DNA from: Leuconostoc rapi
GTDB taxonomy: Bacteria > Bacillota > Bacilli > Lactobacillales > Lactobacillaceae
Reading direction: 5' to 3'
Assembly (NCBI RefSeq): GCF_016908715.1
Contig: NZ_JAFBEK010000005.1
Span: forward strand, 62,001 to 126,000
Length of the DNA stretch: 64,000 nt
Shown: positions 35,122 to 44,713 of the stretch, one piece after another
Layout of the letters: each line of letters begins with the position of its first letter
Position numbering within the stretch: the stretch's first letter is position 1
The notes under the pieces: generated by a model
What the model saw: the letters and a program-made list of their open reading frames with translations, nothing else
The model's database searches: none
Told to the model about the DNA's origin: nothing
Translations under genes and position numbers: made by a program

Positions 35122-35801
35122 GCCAAGAGTTACAAAAAATCATTGCTGGCCGACGCGCCGCTGAATTCGTCCAAAACGGTATGGTTGTGGGTATTGGTTC
35201 AGGATCAACAATTGCTCATGTCATTGATGCTCTTGGCGAGCGAGTAGCCAAGGAAAACTTAAAAATTGTTGGTGTGGCAACCTCTGAAAAAACACGTCGA
35301 AATGCTGCGCAGCTTGGCATTCCAATGTACAATGTTGATGATATTGATAAAATTGATTTAACAATTGATGGGGCTGATCAAATCGCTGATGATTTTTCAG
35401 CGATCAAAGGTGGTGGTGCCGCCTTACTTTGGGAAAAAATCGTTGCTTTCAACTCACGGCAAAACATTTGGGTCGTTGATTCAACAAAACGGGTCCCAAA
35501 ACTGAATCAATATTTGCCAGTTGAGATTATTCCATATGGCTCAGATCAACTTTTTAAACGCTTTCAAGCTGATGGTTTTCATCCGACATGGCGTTTAGAT
35601 CAGAATGGTAACCCCGTACGTACCGATTCTGCAAACTTTTTGATTGACCTACATTTACCGCTAATTGACAATCCTCGTGAACTTGGGGATGAGCTGATTA
35701 AAATGGTTGGTGTTGTTGAACATGGTTTATTTACAGATGTTGTTGATCGCGTGGTTATCGGTGAGGATGATCACACTGTTCAAGTACTAGATATTAATTA
35801 A
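35118..35801 (+). CDS. rpiA: Ribose-5-phosphate isomerase A
   Basis: 227 residues. It interconverts ribose 5-phosphate and ribulose 5-phosphate, feeding the phosphoketolase pathway encoded by xpkA in this window. Seen: VGIGSGSTIAHVI, DLTIDGADQI, and AIKGGGAALLWEKIV with catalytic Glu in the last. The start overlaps the GNAT stop. A terminator follows. Confidence 0.97.
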   Translation: MSQELQKIIAGRRAAEFVQNGMVVGIGSGSTIAHVIDALGERVAKENLKIVGVATSEKTRRNAAQLGIPMYNVDDIDKIDLTIDGADQIADDFSAIKGGGAALLWEKIVAFNSRQNIWVVDSTKRVPKLNQYLPVEIIPYGSDQLFKRFQADGFHPTWRLDQNGNPVRTDSANFLIDLHLPLIDNPRELGDELIKMVGVVEHGLFTDVVDRVVIGEDDHTVQVLDIN

Positions 35802-35805
35802 TGTA

Positions 35806-35838
35806 AGAGACGTATATCGTAAAGGTATACGTCTTTAA
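35806..35838 (+). terminator. Terminator of rpiA
   Basis: AGACGTATA pairs with TATACGTCT across a short loop, followed by TTAATTT. Confidence 0.7.
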
Positions 35839-35980
35839 TTTGGATCACTATTTTAACTATCCTTCTTATAAAATCTTATATATCAATGATCAAGCCATGT
35901 CAAGATAGGTAACATATTTAATTGGTCTAGTCGAAACAAGAGATAAAATAAGCATATAATATTTTCATAAGGAGCATACC

Positions 35981-37405
35981 ATGCGCACTGAATCTGACTC
36001 ACTCGGCCAGCTAAACATCTCAAAAACTGCCTACTATGGGATTCACACCCAGCGTGCGCTAAATAATTTTCCTATTTCTTCGCAACCGACACATCCAGAA
36101 TTAATTCGCGCCTTTCTCGAAATCAAACAGGCCGCTGCTAAAACTAATGCAACGTCAGGTATTCTCGACCGTTCCCTTGCAAAACATATCGTTAGCGCCA
36201 CTAAAACGCTTTTAAGCAATCCGATTGATGTTACTATGTTTCCTGTTAGTGATATTCAAGGTGGTGCAGGCACATCAACTAATATGAATGTTAATGAAGT
36301 GATTGCGAATATTGCTTTAGAACAGACCGGCCGGCCGTTGGGTGACTATGATTATATCAATCCAAATGATCACGTGAATTTGGCACAAAGTACTAACGAT
36401 ACCTACCCCAGTGCGGGTAAAATTGCTTTATTGCGATTACTTGATCCCTTATTGCTTGAATTGAATGACTTAGTTGATGCCTTAGGCAATAAAGCAGACA
36501 CATTTTCTACGACTTATAAAATGGGCCGGACCCAGTTACAAGATGCTGTGCCCACAACACTAGGCAATAGCTTTCACGCCTGGCTCAAACCATTACGGCG
36601 CGACAGCATACGTATTAAAACGGCACGTGAAGCCTTATATTCACTCAATCTTGGTGGCTCAGCGATTGGTTCGGGCATCAATGTGAGTTACCACTATCAG
36701 GTTCATATCGTGCCAAATTTAGCTGGTATTACAAAATTGCCTTTGATACAGTCACATGATTTATTCGATGCAACACAAAATCTTGATGGTCTGGTTGCCT
36801 TATCAGGGACTTTAAAAACATTGGCCATGAGTTTATCAAAAATAGCCAACGATTTACGTTTATTAAGTTCTGGTCCACGCTCTGGTTTACTTGAAATTAA
36901 CTTACCCGCAAAGCAAGCAGGATCATCCATTATGCCAGGTAAAGTCAACCCTGTGATTCCGGAAGTCGTGAATCAAGTTGCTTTTGAGATGTTTGGTTTT
37001 GATGCGACAATTACTGCTGCTGCTGAAGCTGGTCAGTTAGAGCTTAATGCCTTTGAACCAATTATTTTCCGCTCACTTTTTGCTGGTATTGAACATCTCA
37101 CAGCTGCGATGAATACACTAAGGCTTAATGCTATTGATGATATTACTAGTAACAAATCACGACTCGCACAAGACATTGATTTATCCGTCAGTTTTGCTAC
37201 TGCTATGACCCCAGTTATTGGTTACCAAGAAGCGTCCAAATTAGCAAAAGAATCTATTCGTACCGGTAAATCGTTACGACAAATTGCTGAGAAAAAGGCA
37301 TGCTTTACACCTGATCAATTAACACATATTTTCAAGATAGAAGATATTGTTATTAACGCGCGGACACCAGAACATGGATTAGTACTGCATCCACCAAAAA
37401 AATAA
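35981..37405 (+). CDS. aspA: Aspartate ammonia-lyase
   Basis: 474 residues, fumarase/aspartase superfamily. It converts aspartate to fumarate and ammonia. Seen: YYGIHTQRALNNFPIS, QGGAGTSTNMNVNEVIAN, MGRTQLQDAVPTTLG and the flexible loop GSSIMPGKVNPVIPEV with the catalytic Ser. YYGIHTQRA and NFPIS favour aspartase over fumarase. AAGGAG lies 7 nt before the ATG, with TATAAT further upstream. Monocistronic. Confidence 0.92.
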   Translation: MRTESDSLGQLNISKTAYYGIHTQRALNNFPISSQPTHPELIRAFLEIKQAAAKTNATSGILDRSLAKHIVSATKTLLSNPIDVTMFPVSDIQGGAGTSTNMNVNEVIANIALEQTGRPLGDYDYINPNDHVNLAQSTNDTYPSAGKIALLRLLDPLLLELNDLVDALGNKADTFSTTYKMGRTQLQDAVPTTLGNSFHAWLKPLRRDSIRIKTAREALYSLNLGGSAIGSGINVSYHYQVHIVPNLAGITKLPLIQSHDLFDATQNLDGLVALSGTLKTLAMSLSKIANDLRLLSSGPRSGLLEINLPAKQAGSSIMPGKVNPVIPEVVNQVAFEMFGFDATITAAAEAGQLELNAFEPIIFRSLFAGIEHLTAAMNTLRLNAIDDITSNKSRLAQDIDLSVSFATAMTPVIGYQEASKLAKESIRTGKSLRQIAEKKACFTPDQLTHIFKIEDIVINARTPEHGLVLHPPKK

Positions 37406-37411
37406 ATAGCC

Positions 37412-37450
37412 AAAAAAAGAGTCCGATCAAATTTGATCGGACTCTTTTTT
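37412..37450 (+). terminator. Terminator of aspA
   Basis: An 18-19-bp near-perfect inverted repeat with core GAGTCCGATCAAA, followed by T6. It may also terminate the tRNA transcript from the other side. Confidence 0.9.
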
Positions 37451-37457
37451 GCTTTTA

Positions 37458-37529
37458 TTGCCCCTGCTGGATTCGAACCAGCGCATATCGGTACCAAAAA
37501 CCGATGCCTTACCACTTGGCGAAGGGGCA
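37458..37529 (-). tRNA. trnQ: tRNA-Gln (anticodon TTG)
   Basis: 72 nt folding into a cloverleaf: acceptor TGCCCCT/AGGGGCA, D arm GCC...GGC, anticodon stem TCGGT/ACCGA with loop TTTTGGT (anticodon TTG), T arm GCTGG-TTCGAAT-CCAGC. CCA is not encoded. Confidence 0.95.
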
Positions 37530-37568
37530 ATAGTTAATCTTTTTAGCCGTTAACTATTAAATCGGCTA

Positions 37569-37651
37569 TGGGAGCGGTAGGATTCGAACCTACGAACCCG
37601 AAGGAACGGAGTTACAGTCCGTCGCGTTTAGCCAGACTTCGCTACACTCCC
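37569..37651 (-). tRNA. trnY: tRNA-Tyr (anticodon GTA)
   Basis: 83 nt. Acceptor GGGAGTG/CGCTCCC, anticodon loop CTGTAAC (GTA), a long variable arm (TCCTTCGGGTT) as expected for class II bacterial tRNA-Tyr, T arm GTAGG-TTCGAAT-CCTAC. Transcribed before tRNA-Gln. Confidence 0.95.
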
Positions 37652-37671
37652 ATATCTCAAACAACTATATA

Positions 37672-37700
37672 ATAATACCAAATTTCAAGACACTTAGCAA
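37672..37700 (-). promoter_or_regulatory. Promoter of the tRNA-Tyr/tRNA-Gln unit
   Basis: TTGCTA (37695-37700), 17-bp spacer, TATTAT (37672-37677) on the minus strand, 20 nt before tRNA-Tyr. Confidence 0.6.
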
Positions 37701-37705
37701 GACCC

Positions 37706-38599
37706 TTAGTGGTTTTTTTTTAAATTAGATTTATACGAATCACGTAATAATCCGACTATCGTCCAAAGCGACACCACTATAATCAGTTTCTTAAGTAACG
37801 CAACATCTAAGCTTGTAAAGAATTTAGCTGCGACCATAACGCCTAGCACACCGCCAATTGCTACACCTGCATAACCAGTCCATGAAATGCGCTTCATTTT
37901 AATGACATTCAATGCTGTGGTTGGCATAATTAAAGCTGCATCTAACATCATCACAGGAAAAGCAACAGCAGGATTAACACCCATCAAAGAGAAGAAAATC
38001 AATTCAGGGGCATAATTACCCAATCCCATTGTCATTAATATACCCACACCTAAATTAAAAACAATACCTAAGACCAACCACCAGCCTTGTAATCCATGAA
38101 CCGTTAAAGCATTGTTTGAGCCTGGTGTTGTTATCATTCGAATAATCATAATCACTACTGCAATAAATAATGCGCCTGCCATCACACGCTGAACCGTTGG
38201 TGCATGCCAATTTTTCGTCACATGCGTGCCAACATAGGCACCAATAACTGCAGCTGTTGTCATTGGAATCAAAGTCATGAGTTCAACTTTAACTGCCGTG
38301 ATAAAAAACAGAGCCTCTATAATTACTGGTATCGCATGCATTGTATTGAGTGTTCCTGGTAATTGACGATCATCTTTAACATACCTCGTCATACGAAAAG
38401 CGGCTGTTGTTGTTGCAAATGATCCAATACCTAGTGTGTCACCAAAATCAGTGACAAATCCAATAAGCATCCCCAAACCGAATCGCTTAAAAAGCGGTTC
38501 TTTGTGAACGACATAAGCTCTAGTCACAGTGATAATCATCACTAACATCACCAATACTAATACGATTTGAATCATTAATAACACAAGTTTTTCTGACAT
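37706..38599 (-). CDS. TauE/SafE-family membrane carrier
   Basis: 297 residues with about eight membrane helices and the duplicated family pattern (GFVTDFGDTLGIGSFA in the first half, GLGNYAPELIFFSLMGV in the second). Family members move sulfite, sulfonates or other small organic anions across the membrane; the substrate here is unknown. AAGTGAG precedes the ATG. Its 3' end is next to the tRNA promoter. Confidence 0.88.
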   Translation of the reverse strand: MSEKLVLLMIQIVLVLVMLVMIITVTRAYVVHKEPLFKRFGLGMLIGFVTDFGDTLGIGSFATTTAAFRMTRYVKDDRQLPGTLNTMHAIPVIIEALFFITAVKVELMTLIPMTTAAVIGAYVGTHVTKNWHAPTVQRVMAGALFIAVVIMIIRMITTPGSNNALTVHGLQGWWLVLGIVFNLGVGILMTMGLGNYAPELIFFSLMGVNPAVAFPVMMLDAALIMPTTALNVIKMKRISWTGYAGVAIGGVLGVMVAAKFFTSLDVALLKKLIIVVSLWTIVGLLRDSYKSNLKKNH

Positions 38600-38696
38600 A
38601 TCATTTGCTCACTTCAAAAATACAATACCTATTATTGTATCAAAATTTACCAATAATTTCTTATTTTTTTACATGACTTATGACTTGTATTACCTG

Positions 38697-38750
38697 TAAA
38701 AAAAACGGTTGGCTAAATTAGGCTCTCATGCCCTTTGTTTAGCCAACCGT
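38697..38750 (-). terminator. Terminator of the large membrane-protein gene
   Basis: ACGGTTGGCTAAA/TTTAGCCAACCGT (38705-38717, 38738-38750), 20-nt loop, T8 on the minus strand. Confidence 0.88.
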
Positions 38751-38770
38751 GTCGCTTTACTGATACGATT

Positions 38771-40513
38771 TTAATTGCGTTTATTTTTGATCCTAACTAC
38801 CAAACTTCCCAGTAACATACCTACTAGGGTTAATCCAGAAACCCAAATAGCCAATCGATGATATAAGGTCTTATGATACTTGAGTTTAATAGTTCGACTT
38901 CCCTGTGGTGTCACGGCCAACTTACCTTTGACAGTCTCAATCGGTAAGTTTTGACCGTGACTGCCAGTAGCTTGCCAGCCTTCATAATTTGTCATTGGTA
39001 GGCGTACTTGCGCAGCGGATGTTGGTAAATTCTCAACATTAAACGTATAGCCTTGATGCGTTAACTTTAAAGAACTAAGTTTGCCATTAACATAAATTTG
39101 TGTTGCATCCTTTGTATCGCCCCAACTAGCAAACTGGTAACCATTAACAAATCGGACACGTTCCTTACCGAGATAGTCTTTACTACCCAATGGTAGCTGA
39201 TAGTAATGGGTAATTTGATACACAAAATTCTTATTAGAAACTGTTTTTGGAAATGGTCGGTTATTTTTTTGATAGTTTGCTATATCGTTATTTGCGGTGT
39301 AATATGTTGTTGCTTGCATGCGCCAAGCACTCAATAATGCAAGTAAAATACCAACACCAAAAACTAAATTTAACGTTTTAAATCGTAATAATCCAATTTC
39401 ATAAAAATGAACTAGCCCTTCTACTACAAACAACACCGCCAGCATCATAATAATCGGATAAAATCGTCCCATCATTTGAAAAACATGTAATGGTGTTCTC
39501 ATTAGAATATCAGTCGGCGTATAGAAAATAATAACAATGCTAACACCTAACCAACCACCAATCCGCTTCATTTGGTTAGAAAATGATTTCAAGTATAACA
39601 AGCCCAATAGGACCACAATGCTCATTATAAATACAAATACGCCTACCGGTATCACCGTCCAATTAAGGGTCGCTTGGTTGTTAAGGGACGCAGCAACTGA
39701 ATCCCAGATAGACACTGTTCCCCATATTTTATTAGCACCAGCAACATGATCCATTAGTAAATGCTGTGCTAGCGGGACAATATAAAAGGCAGACAATAAT
39801 AATGACAATATACCCGCCTTGATAAGTTGACTTATTTTTGCACGACTAATTTGTTTTTGATATAAGAAAATGACAAACATGACTACTAAAATAATAATTA
39901 ATAGAAGCGTTGATAATACATGATTAGTTACGGTTATGGCAGTGACTAATCCAGCAAAAATCCAACTTTTACGATTCTCGGTGAACATAATACTATAAAA
40001 AGCTGCTACAACCGCTGGGAATAACAAAATACCAATTAATTCACCAGGTAATCCACGAACTTTAATTTCACCAAAAGTGACTGGCGCCAAAACATACAGT
40101 ATACTAAATACAACAGATTTTAACCGTGCATAGACACCTTTAAAGAATAAAGATCCTGCATAGTAGTTAATAGACATAGCTAACGTCAATAAAATAACAT
40201 AGCTCACTAATACCGCAGTAACTGCCTGATGTGTTAAAAAATAAATCAATGAAACAAGATAAGTGAATGAATAGCCATAAAAGAAATTAACGCCATAACC
40301 ATTCTCACCAAACGTATAGGCTGATACGTCGGGTAACCATTGTCCGTTTTCAAACCCCTTTGTTATTTCATATACACGAGACAAGTGGAAAGGTACATCC
40401 CATGAGTTAATATACATGGTTTGTTTAAGCAATTGTGGTGTCAAAAATATAATAGCCAGTAACATAAAAACTAGTATTAGTTGCCACCCAGTTAATTTTT
40501 TAATGTTGTGCAT
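38771..40513 (-). CDS. Large polytopic membrane protein (GT-C/YfhO-like)
   Basis: 580 residues from ATG at 40513 (GGAAG 7 nt upstream; the frame extends to 40573 without ribosome site). About 12 membrane helices in residues 10-430, a C-terminal extracytoplasmic domain (NYEGWQATGSHGQNLPIE) and one last helix before RIKNKRN. This layout matches membrane proteins related to GT-C glycosyltransferases such as YfhO, which add sugars to wall polymers. An early extracytoplasmic loop has acidic residues, as in GT-C enzymes. Function is inferred from layout only. Confidence 0.75.
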   Translation of the reverse strand: MHNIKKLTGWQLILVFMLLAIIFLTPQLLKQTMYINSWDVPFHLSRVYEITKGFENGQWLPDVSAYTFGENGYGVNFFYGYSFTYLVSLIYFLTHQAVTAVLVSYVILLTLAMSINYYAGSLFFKGVYARLKSVVFSILYVLAPVTFGEIKVRGLPGELIGILLFPAVVAAFYSIMFTENRKSWIFAGLVTAITVTNHVLSTLLLIIILVVMFVIFLYQKQISRAKISQLIKAGILSLLLSAFYIVPLAQHLLMDHVAGANKIWGTVSIWDSVAASLNNQATLNWTVIPVGVFVFIMSIVVLLGLLYLKSFSNQMKRIGGWLGVSIVIIFYTPTDILMRTPLHVFQMMGRFYPIIMMLAVLFVVEGLVHFYEIGLLRFKTLNLVFGVGILLALLSAWRMQATTYYTANNDIANYQKNNRPFPKTVSNKNFVYQITHYYQLPLGSKDYLGKERVRFVNGYQFASWGDTKDATQIYVNGKLSSLKLTHQGYTFNVENLPTSAAQVRLPMTNYEGWQATGSHGQNLPIETVKGKLAVTPQGSRTIKLKYHKTLYHRLAIWVSGLTLVGMLLGSLVVRIKNKRN

Positions 40514-40638
40514 ATTCATTCTTCCAATCGTCATAGTCAAAACACAATTATACACGAAAAATAACTGTAACAAACAATAATTACAGTTTCATACGATAAA
40601 AATTACCAATTTTATACATTCAACAGAAAGATTTTTTA

Positions 40639-40673
40639 TAAAAAAGCGCTAATTATAAGTGATTAGCGCTTTT
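40639..40673 (-). terminator. Terminator of pepO
   Basis: AAAGCGCTAAT/ATTAGCGCTTT stem with 8-nt loop, T-rich tail on the minus strand. Confidence 0.88.
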
Positions 40674-40682
40674 GAATATACC

Positions 40683-42575
40683 TTACCAAATTTGAACACG
40701 TGATTCTGGTGATAACCACATTTTATCATCCGCATTAACATGGAATGCGTCAAAAAAGTCATCAAAATTTTTAACCTGCACATTAACACGCAATTCAGCT
40801 GGACCATGTGGGTCAGCAGCTGCAAGTAATCTCATATATTCTGGACGTGCTTTCATACGCCAAATCGTTGCCCAACTATCAAAAAAGTCGGTCACAGAGA
40901 AATCTGAATCTAATTTAGCTGCTGCTAAGGCTGCTGCAAGGCCACCCAGATCAGCCACGTTTTCAGATACAGTTAATTTACCATTCACTTTTGCACCATA
41001 GGAATCCAGGCCATCAAATTGTTTAACGACCTTATCTGTGCGCTCATGAAAAGCCGCAAAATCATCATCAGTCCACCAATTATTAAGACTACCAAATTCA
41101 TCAAAAGATGCGCCATTGGTATCAAAGGCATGTGATATTTCATGGGCAATCACCGCACCAATGCCACCGTAGTTAGCTGATGACGACTGTTTTAGACTGT
41201 AGAATGGCGCTTGCAAAATTGCTGCAGGAAATACAATTTGATTTTGTTGTGGGTCATAGTAAGCATTAACCAGATGCGCAGGCATATGCCACTCACTACG
41301 ATCGACAGGTTGTTGCCACTGAGACCATGAATAGGCAATTTCAACCTGCCTTAACTGCGTAGCCACTTCAAACAATGTCTTTTCTGGTGACACGACCTTT
41401 TGATATAATCTAGCTGGTAATTTCTCGGGATAACCAATGTGTGGCACAATCGTATTTAGTTTAACAATTGCTTTTTGCTTGGTTTCTTCATTAAGCCAAT
41501 CGTTTGATTGCAATCGCTGTTTAAAGACATCAATCATTGTTGCTACTTTGGCTTCAACATCTGCTTTTGCTTCTGGTGAAAATTTTTGTTGTGCGTAATA
41601 ATAACCAATAGCTTGGTTAAATGGCTGTGCCGCCAAATAAACAGCCGCCTTCTCTGTATGCATTGCTTCTGGCAAACCAGTTAATTCTCGTTGATATTGC
41701 CCACCTAAAATACGAATTTCATCAGACAAATAACCAGTAAATTGGTTAGCAACTGTCACAATCAAATACGCCTTTAACAAAGGCCAAGCTGATTCTGAAT
41801 AGAATTGATCAGCTGCTGCCCAAAAGCGCTCCTCAGGCACAATAATTTTATCTGGACGTTGACCTATCAAGTCAGTTAAAATATCATCTAATGGCAATTC
41901 TGGCACTAATTTTGTGAACTTTTCCCAGTCATATGGATGATACAATTTCGCATATTCATGGTTTTCTTCTTGACTCAAGACAACCGCTGCTGCTCTCGCA
42001 TCAAGTGCTAAATATTTATCAATTAAATCAGTCGTCTCTGCCACTGAAAAACCAAAATATGGTAATAATAATTCTTGCTCTTCACGGAACTTTTTTAACA
42101 AGGTTTGTCCCTGTTCGTGCCCTTTTTCGTAATATGTTGTATCAGGCAAAAGCAAACTTAGAGCCCCAGCCCACAAAACATTCGTCTGTGCATCTTTAAA
42201 ATCTGGTTCAACACCCAAAGGCAAAGCATTTGGGAAGCCAGATTTTTCTAGTGCCACAATATGTTTCGAAAATTCAGCAAAAGAATTAAAACTCTGATAT
42301 TGTGCGATAAGCGGTAATACAGGCTTGACGCCCAACTCATCACGTGTTTTCGTATCTGCAGTTAGACGATGATATGCTACAAAATTCTTCAAAATTGTAT
42401 CTTCAGGCAGATCGTTTCCTTGTTGCCAACCCTTGCTTGTTGCAATTAACCACTGTTCAATGTCATCAGACAAATCACTGAATCCACCTGTCCGTGGTTT
42501 ATCGTTAGGAATAACGGCTGTTTTTTCCCATTCCCCATTAATCGCTTCATAAAAATCATCTTGTAATCGAACCAT
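40683..42575 (-). CDS. pepO: Endopeptidase PepO (M13 neprilysin family)
   Basis: 630 residues from ATG at 42575; an in-frame GTG at 42581 is possible. A zinc metallopeptidase cutting oligopeptides inside the cell. Seen: VIAHEISHAFDTNG (HExxH zinc site), ENVADLGGLAAAL (third zinc ligand Glu) and VNAYYDPQQNQIVFPA, a family hallmark. No signal peptide. It lies directly upstream of the oppF end and belongs functionally to the peptide-uptake system, but has its own terminator. Confidence 0.95.
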   Translation of the reverse strand: MVRLQDDFYEAINGEWEKTAVIPNDKPRTGGFSDLSDDIEQWLIATSKGWQQGNDLPEDTILKNFVAYHRLTADTKTRDELGVKPVLPLIAQYQSFNSFAEFSKHIVALEKSGFPNALPLGVEPDFKDAQTNVLWAGALSLLLPDTTYYEKGHEQGQTLLKKFREEQELLLPYFGFSVAETTDLIDKYLALDARAAAVVLSQEENHEYAKLYHPYDWEKFTKLVPELPLDDILTDLIGQRPDKIIVPEERFWAAADQFYSESAWPLLKAYLIVTVANQFTGYLSDEIRILGGQYQRELTGLPEAMHTEKAAVYLAAQPFNQAIGYYYAQQKFSPEAKADVEAKVATMIDVFKQRLQSNDWLNEETKQKAIVKLNTIVPHIGYPEKLPARLYQKVVSPEKTLFEVATQLRQVEIAYSWSQWQQPVDRSEWHMPAHLVNAYYDPQQNQIVFPAAILQAPFYSLKQSSSANYGGIGAVIAHEISHAFDTNGASFDEFGSLNNWWTDDDFAAFHERTDKVVKQFDGLDSYGAKVNGKLTVSENVADLGGLAAALAAAKLDSDFSVTDFFDSWATIWRMKARPEYMRLLAAADPHGPAELRVNVQVKNFDDFFDAFHVNADDKMWLSPESRVQIW

Positions 42576-42663
42576 AATCACTCGCTTTCTTAATTAACAT
42601 TTCATTAATAACTGATTACAATTATACACATTTTTTATTTGAATTTCACGCCGACACTGACCA

Positions 42664-42706
42664 TAAAAAAACTATGCACCATAATGTTATGGTGTATAGT
42701 TTTTTA
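42664..42706 (-). terminator. Terminator of the opp operon
   Basis: ACTATACACCATAA pairs with TTATGGTGCATAGT (13 of 14 pairs), T7 on the minus strand, right after oppF. Confidence 0.88.
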
Positions 42707-42711
42707 TTGAC

Positions 42712-43647
42712 TTAGATTTGTTGTGATTTATAAGTAGCAGCTTCTTCTGCTGTTGCCAAAACAAAATGTCCTGGATTAACTTCAATCATCTGTCGGTCTT
42801 TGCCATCTGTTTCAATAGTTGTGTCATATGCAACGTGTTGACGCAAACTTTCAACTTCGGGATCAGGTACTGGAATAGCTGACAGCAAGCTTTTAGTATA
42901 AGGATGCAAAGGATGATTATATACAGCATCCGCTGAACCAATCTCAAGTAGCTTACCCCAATGCATCACGCCTATACGATCAGAAATGTACTTCACCATT
43001 GACAAGTCATGTGCAATAAACAAATACGTCAGTGAATGTTTTGTCTGCAATTCTTTCATAAGGTTAACAACTTGTGCTTGAATCGAAACATCTAGTGCTG
43101 ATATTGGCTCATCGGCAATAATAAACTTCGGATCAACTGCCAATGCACGTGCGATACCAATTCTTTGCCGTTGTCCACCAGAAAATTCGTGTGGATAACG
43201 TGTTGCATGATCTTCATTCAGCCCCACAAGCTTAAGTAGTTCTTGAACTTTAGCATTACGTTCTGTCTTATTCTTTGCTAATTTATTAATATCAATACCC
43301 TCAGCAATAATGTCACGTACTTTCATACGTCCATTTAAACTTGCCTGCGGATCTTGAAAGATCATTTGTGAGTCTTTACGGAACTCAGATAAATGTTTGC
43401 CTTTCAAGTGTGTTACATCTTCACCGTTAAATAAAATTTCACCAGCAGTCGGCTCATGTAATTTTAAAATCGTACGCCCAATGGTTGTTTTACCTGAACC
43501 TGATTCGCCAACCAACCCAAATACTTCACCTTCATAAATATCAAAAGTGACATGATCAATCGCACGAACTTCATTGGCCTTACCTTTGTTAAAATAAAGT
43601 TGTAAATCTTTCAGCTCAACTAACTTCTTTGGTGTGCTTTCAGTCAT
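42712..43647 (-). CDS. oppF: Oligopeptide ABC transporter ATPase OppF
   Basis: 311 residues from ATG at 43647, chosen because AGGAGG is 7 nt upstream; an ATG one codon earlier overlaps the oppD stop. Walker A GESGSGKTTIGR, signature FSGGQRQRIGIARAL, Walker B FIIADEPISALD, and the C-terminal peptide-family extension (NHPLHPYTKSLLSAIPVPDP). It energises OppBC together with OppD. Confidence 0.95.
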   Translation of the reverse strand: MTESTPKKLVELKDLQLYFNKGKANEVRAIDHVTFDIYEGEVFGLVGESGSGKTTIGRTILKLHEPTAGEILFNGEDVTHLKGKHLSEFRKDSQMIFQDPQASLNGRMKVRDIIAEGIDINKLAKNKTERNAKVQELLKLVGLNEDHATRYPHEFSGGQRQRIGIARALAVDPKFIIADEPISALDVSIQAQVVNLMKELQTKHSLTYLFIAHDLSMVKYISDRIGVMHWGKLLEIGSADAVYNHPLHPYTKSLLSAIPVPDPEVESLRQHVAYDTTIETDGKDRQMIEVNPGHFVLATAEEAATYKSQQI

Positions 43648-43649
43648 CA

Positions 43650-44699
43650 TTAAGCCTCCTGCCCTTGAATTTCTTGCCAACGTGCCCAGCGCTTTTGAAT
43701 CTGTAATGGCGGCGTTACTTTCGGCGCGCGTTCGTCAAGCAACCAAGTCGCAGCATAATGTGTGTCACTTACTCGGAAAAACGGTGGTTCTTCTTTTGAA
43801 TCAATTGCCAAAGCATACACATTACGTGATGCAAACGCATCCCCTTTGGGTGGCATTAACAAATCAGGCGGTGTTCCTGGAATAGCTTCCAAAGAACCAA
43901 CTTGTGTATCAGTTGTCGGCATAGAGTTTAACAGCCCCCACGTATAAGGGTGTTGTGGATTAAAGAAAATTTCATCCACTGTGCCATACTCAACAATTTT
44001 ACCAGCATACATCACTGCCACACGGTTAGCCATACCTGCTACAACACCCAAATCATGGGTAATGAAGATAATTGAACTACCAGTTTCTTTTTGCAGATCT
44101 TTCATCAAATTTAGAATTTGAGCTTGAATCGTCACATCAAGTGCTGTCGTTGGTTCATCAGCAATCAAAATTTCTGGATCAGCAGCTAATGCAATAGCAA
44201 CCACTGCACGCTGACGCATACCACCAGACCACTGATGTGGGTAGTCATTGATATGCCCTTCAGCATTAGGAATGCCTACGCCCTTCATTAATTCCAAGGC
44301 TCTAGCCAATGCATCTTCTTTTTTCATTTGACGATGTTTAATTAACGGTTCAGCAATTTGCATACCGATTTTCATCGTTGGATCTAAACTTGTCATTGGA
44401 TCCTGAAAAATCATAGCAATTTCATTCCCACGAACTGATTGCCACTCAGATTCTTTCAAATCTAATAGATTACGATCTTTAAATAACAAACGTGAATTAT
44501 CCGGAATTGAAGCATTTTTGGCATTGAGTCCCATCAATGTCTTGGTCGTTACTGATTTACCAGAACCGGATTCACCGACAATAGCCAATGTCTCCCCCTC
44601 GTTTAAATCAAAGGATACATCACGAATTGCTTGCACTGTTCCTGCATACGTATTGAAGTTCACGTGCAAATTTTCAACTTTTAAAATTGGATTACTCAT
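43650..44699 (-). CDS. oppD: Oligopeptide ABC transporter ATPase OppD
   Basis: 349 residues from ATG at 44699 (AGAGG upstream; a GTG three codons earlier is less likely). Walker A GESGSGKSVTTK, signature WSGGMRQRAVVAIAL, Walker B ILIADEPTTALD, and the extension NPQHPYTWGLLNSMP. Partner of OppF; the two genes overlap. Confidence 0.95.
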   Translation of the reverse strand: MSNPILKVENLHVNFNTYAGTVQAIRDVSFDLNEGETLAIVGESGSGKSVTTKTLMGLNAKNASIPDNSRLLFKDRNLLDLKESEWQSVRGNEIAMIFQDPMTSLDPTMKIGMQIAEPLIKHRQMKKEDALARALELMKGVGIPNAEGHINDYPHQWSGGMRQRAVVAIALAADPEILIADEPTTALDVTIQAQILNLMKDLQKETGSSIIFITHDLGVVAGMANRVAVMYAGKIVEYGTVDEIFFNPQHPYTWGLLNSMPTTDTQVGSLEAIPGTPPDLLMPPKGDAFASRNVYALAIDSKEEPPFFRVSDTHYAATWLLDERAPKVTPPLQIQKRWARWQEIQGQEA

Positions 44700-44713
44700 A
44701 ATTTGCACACCTC

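Noticed and set aside
35921-35934. A third GntR site (ATTGGTCTAGTC) upstream of aspA
   Set aside because: Only the first half matches; the dyad is lost.
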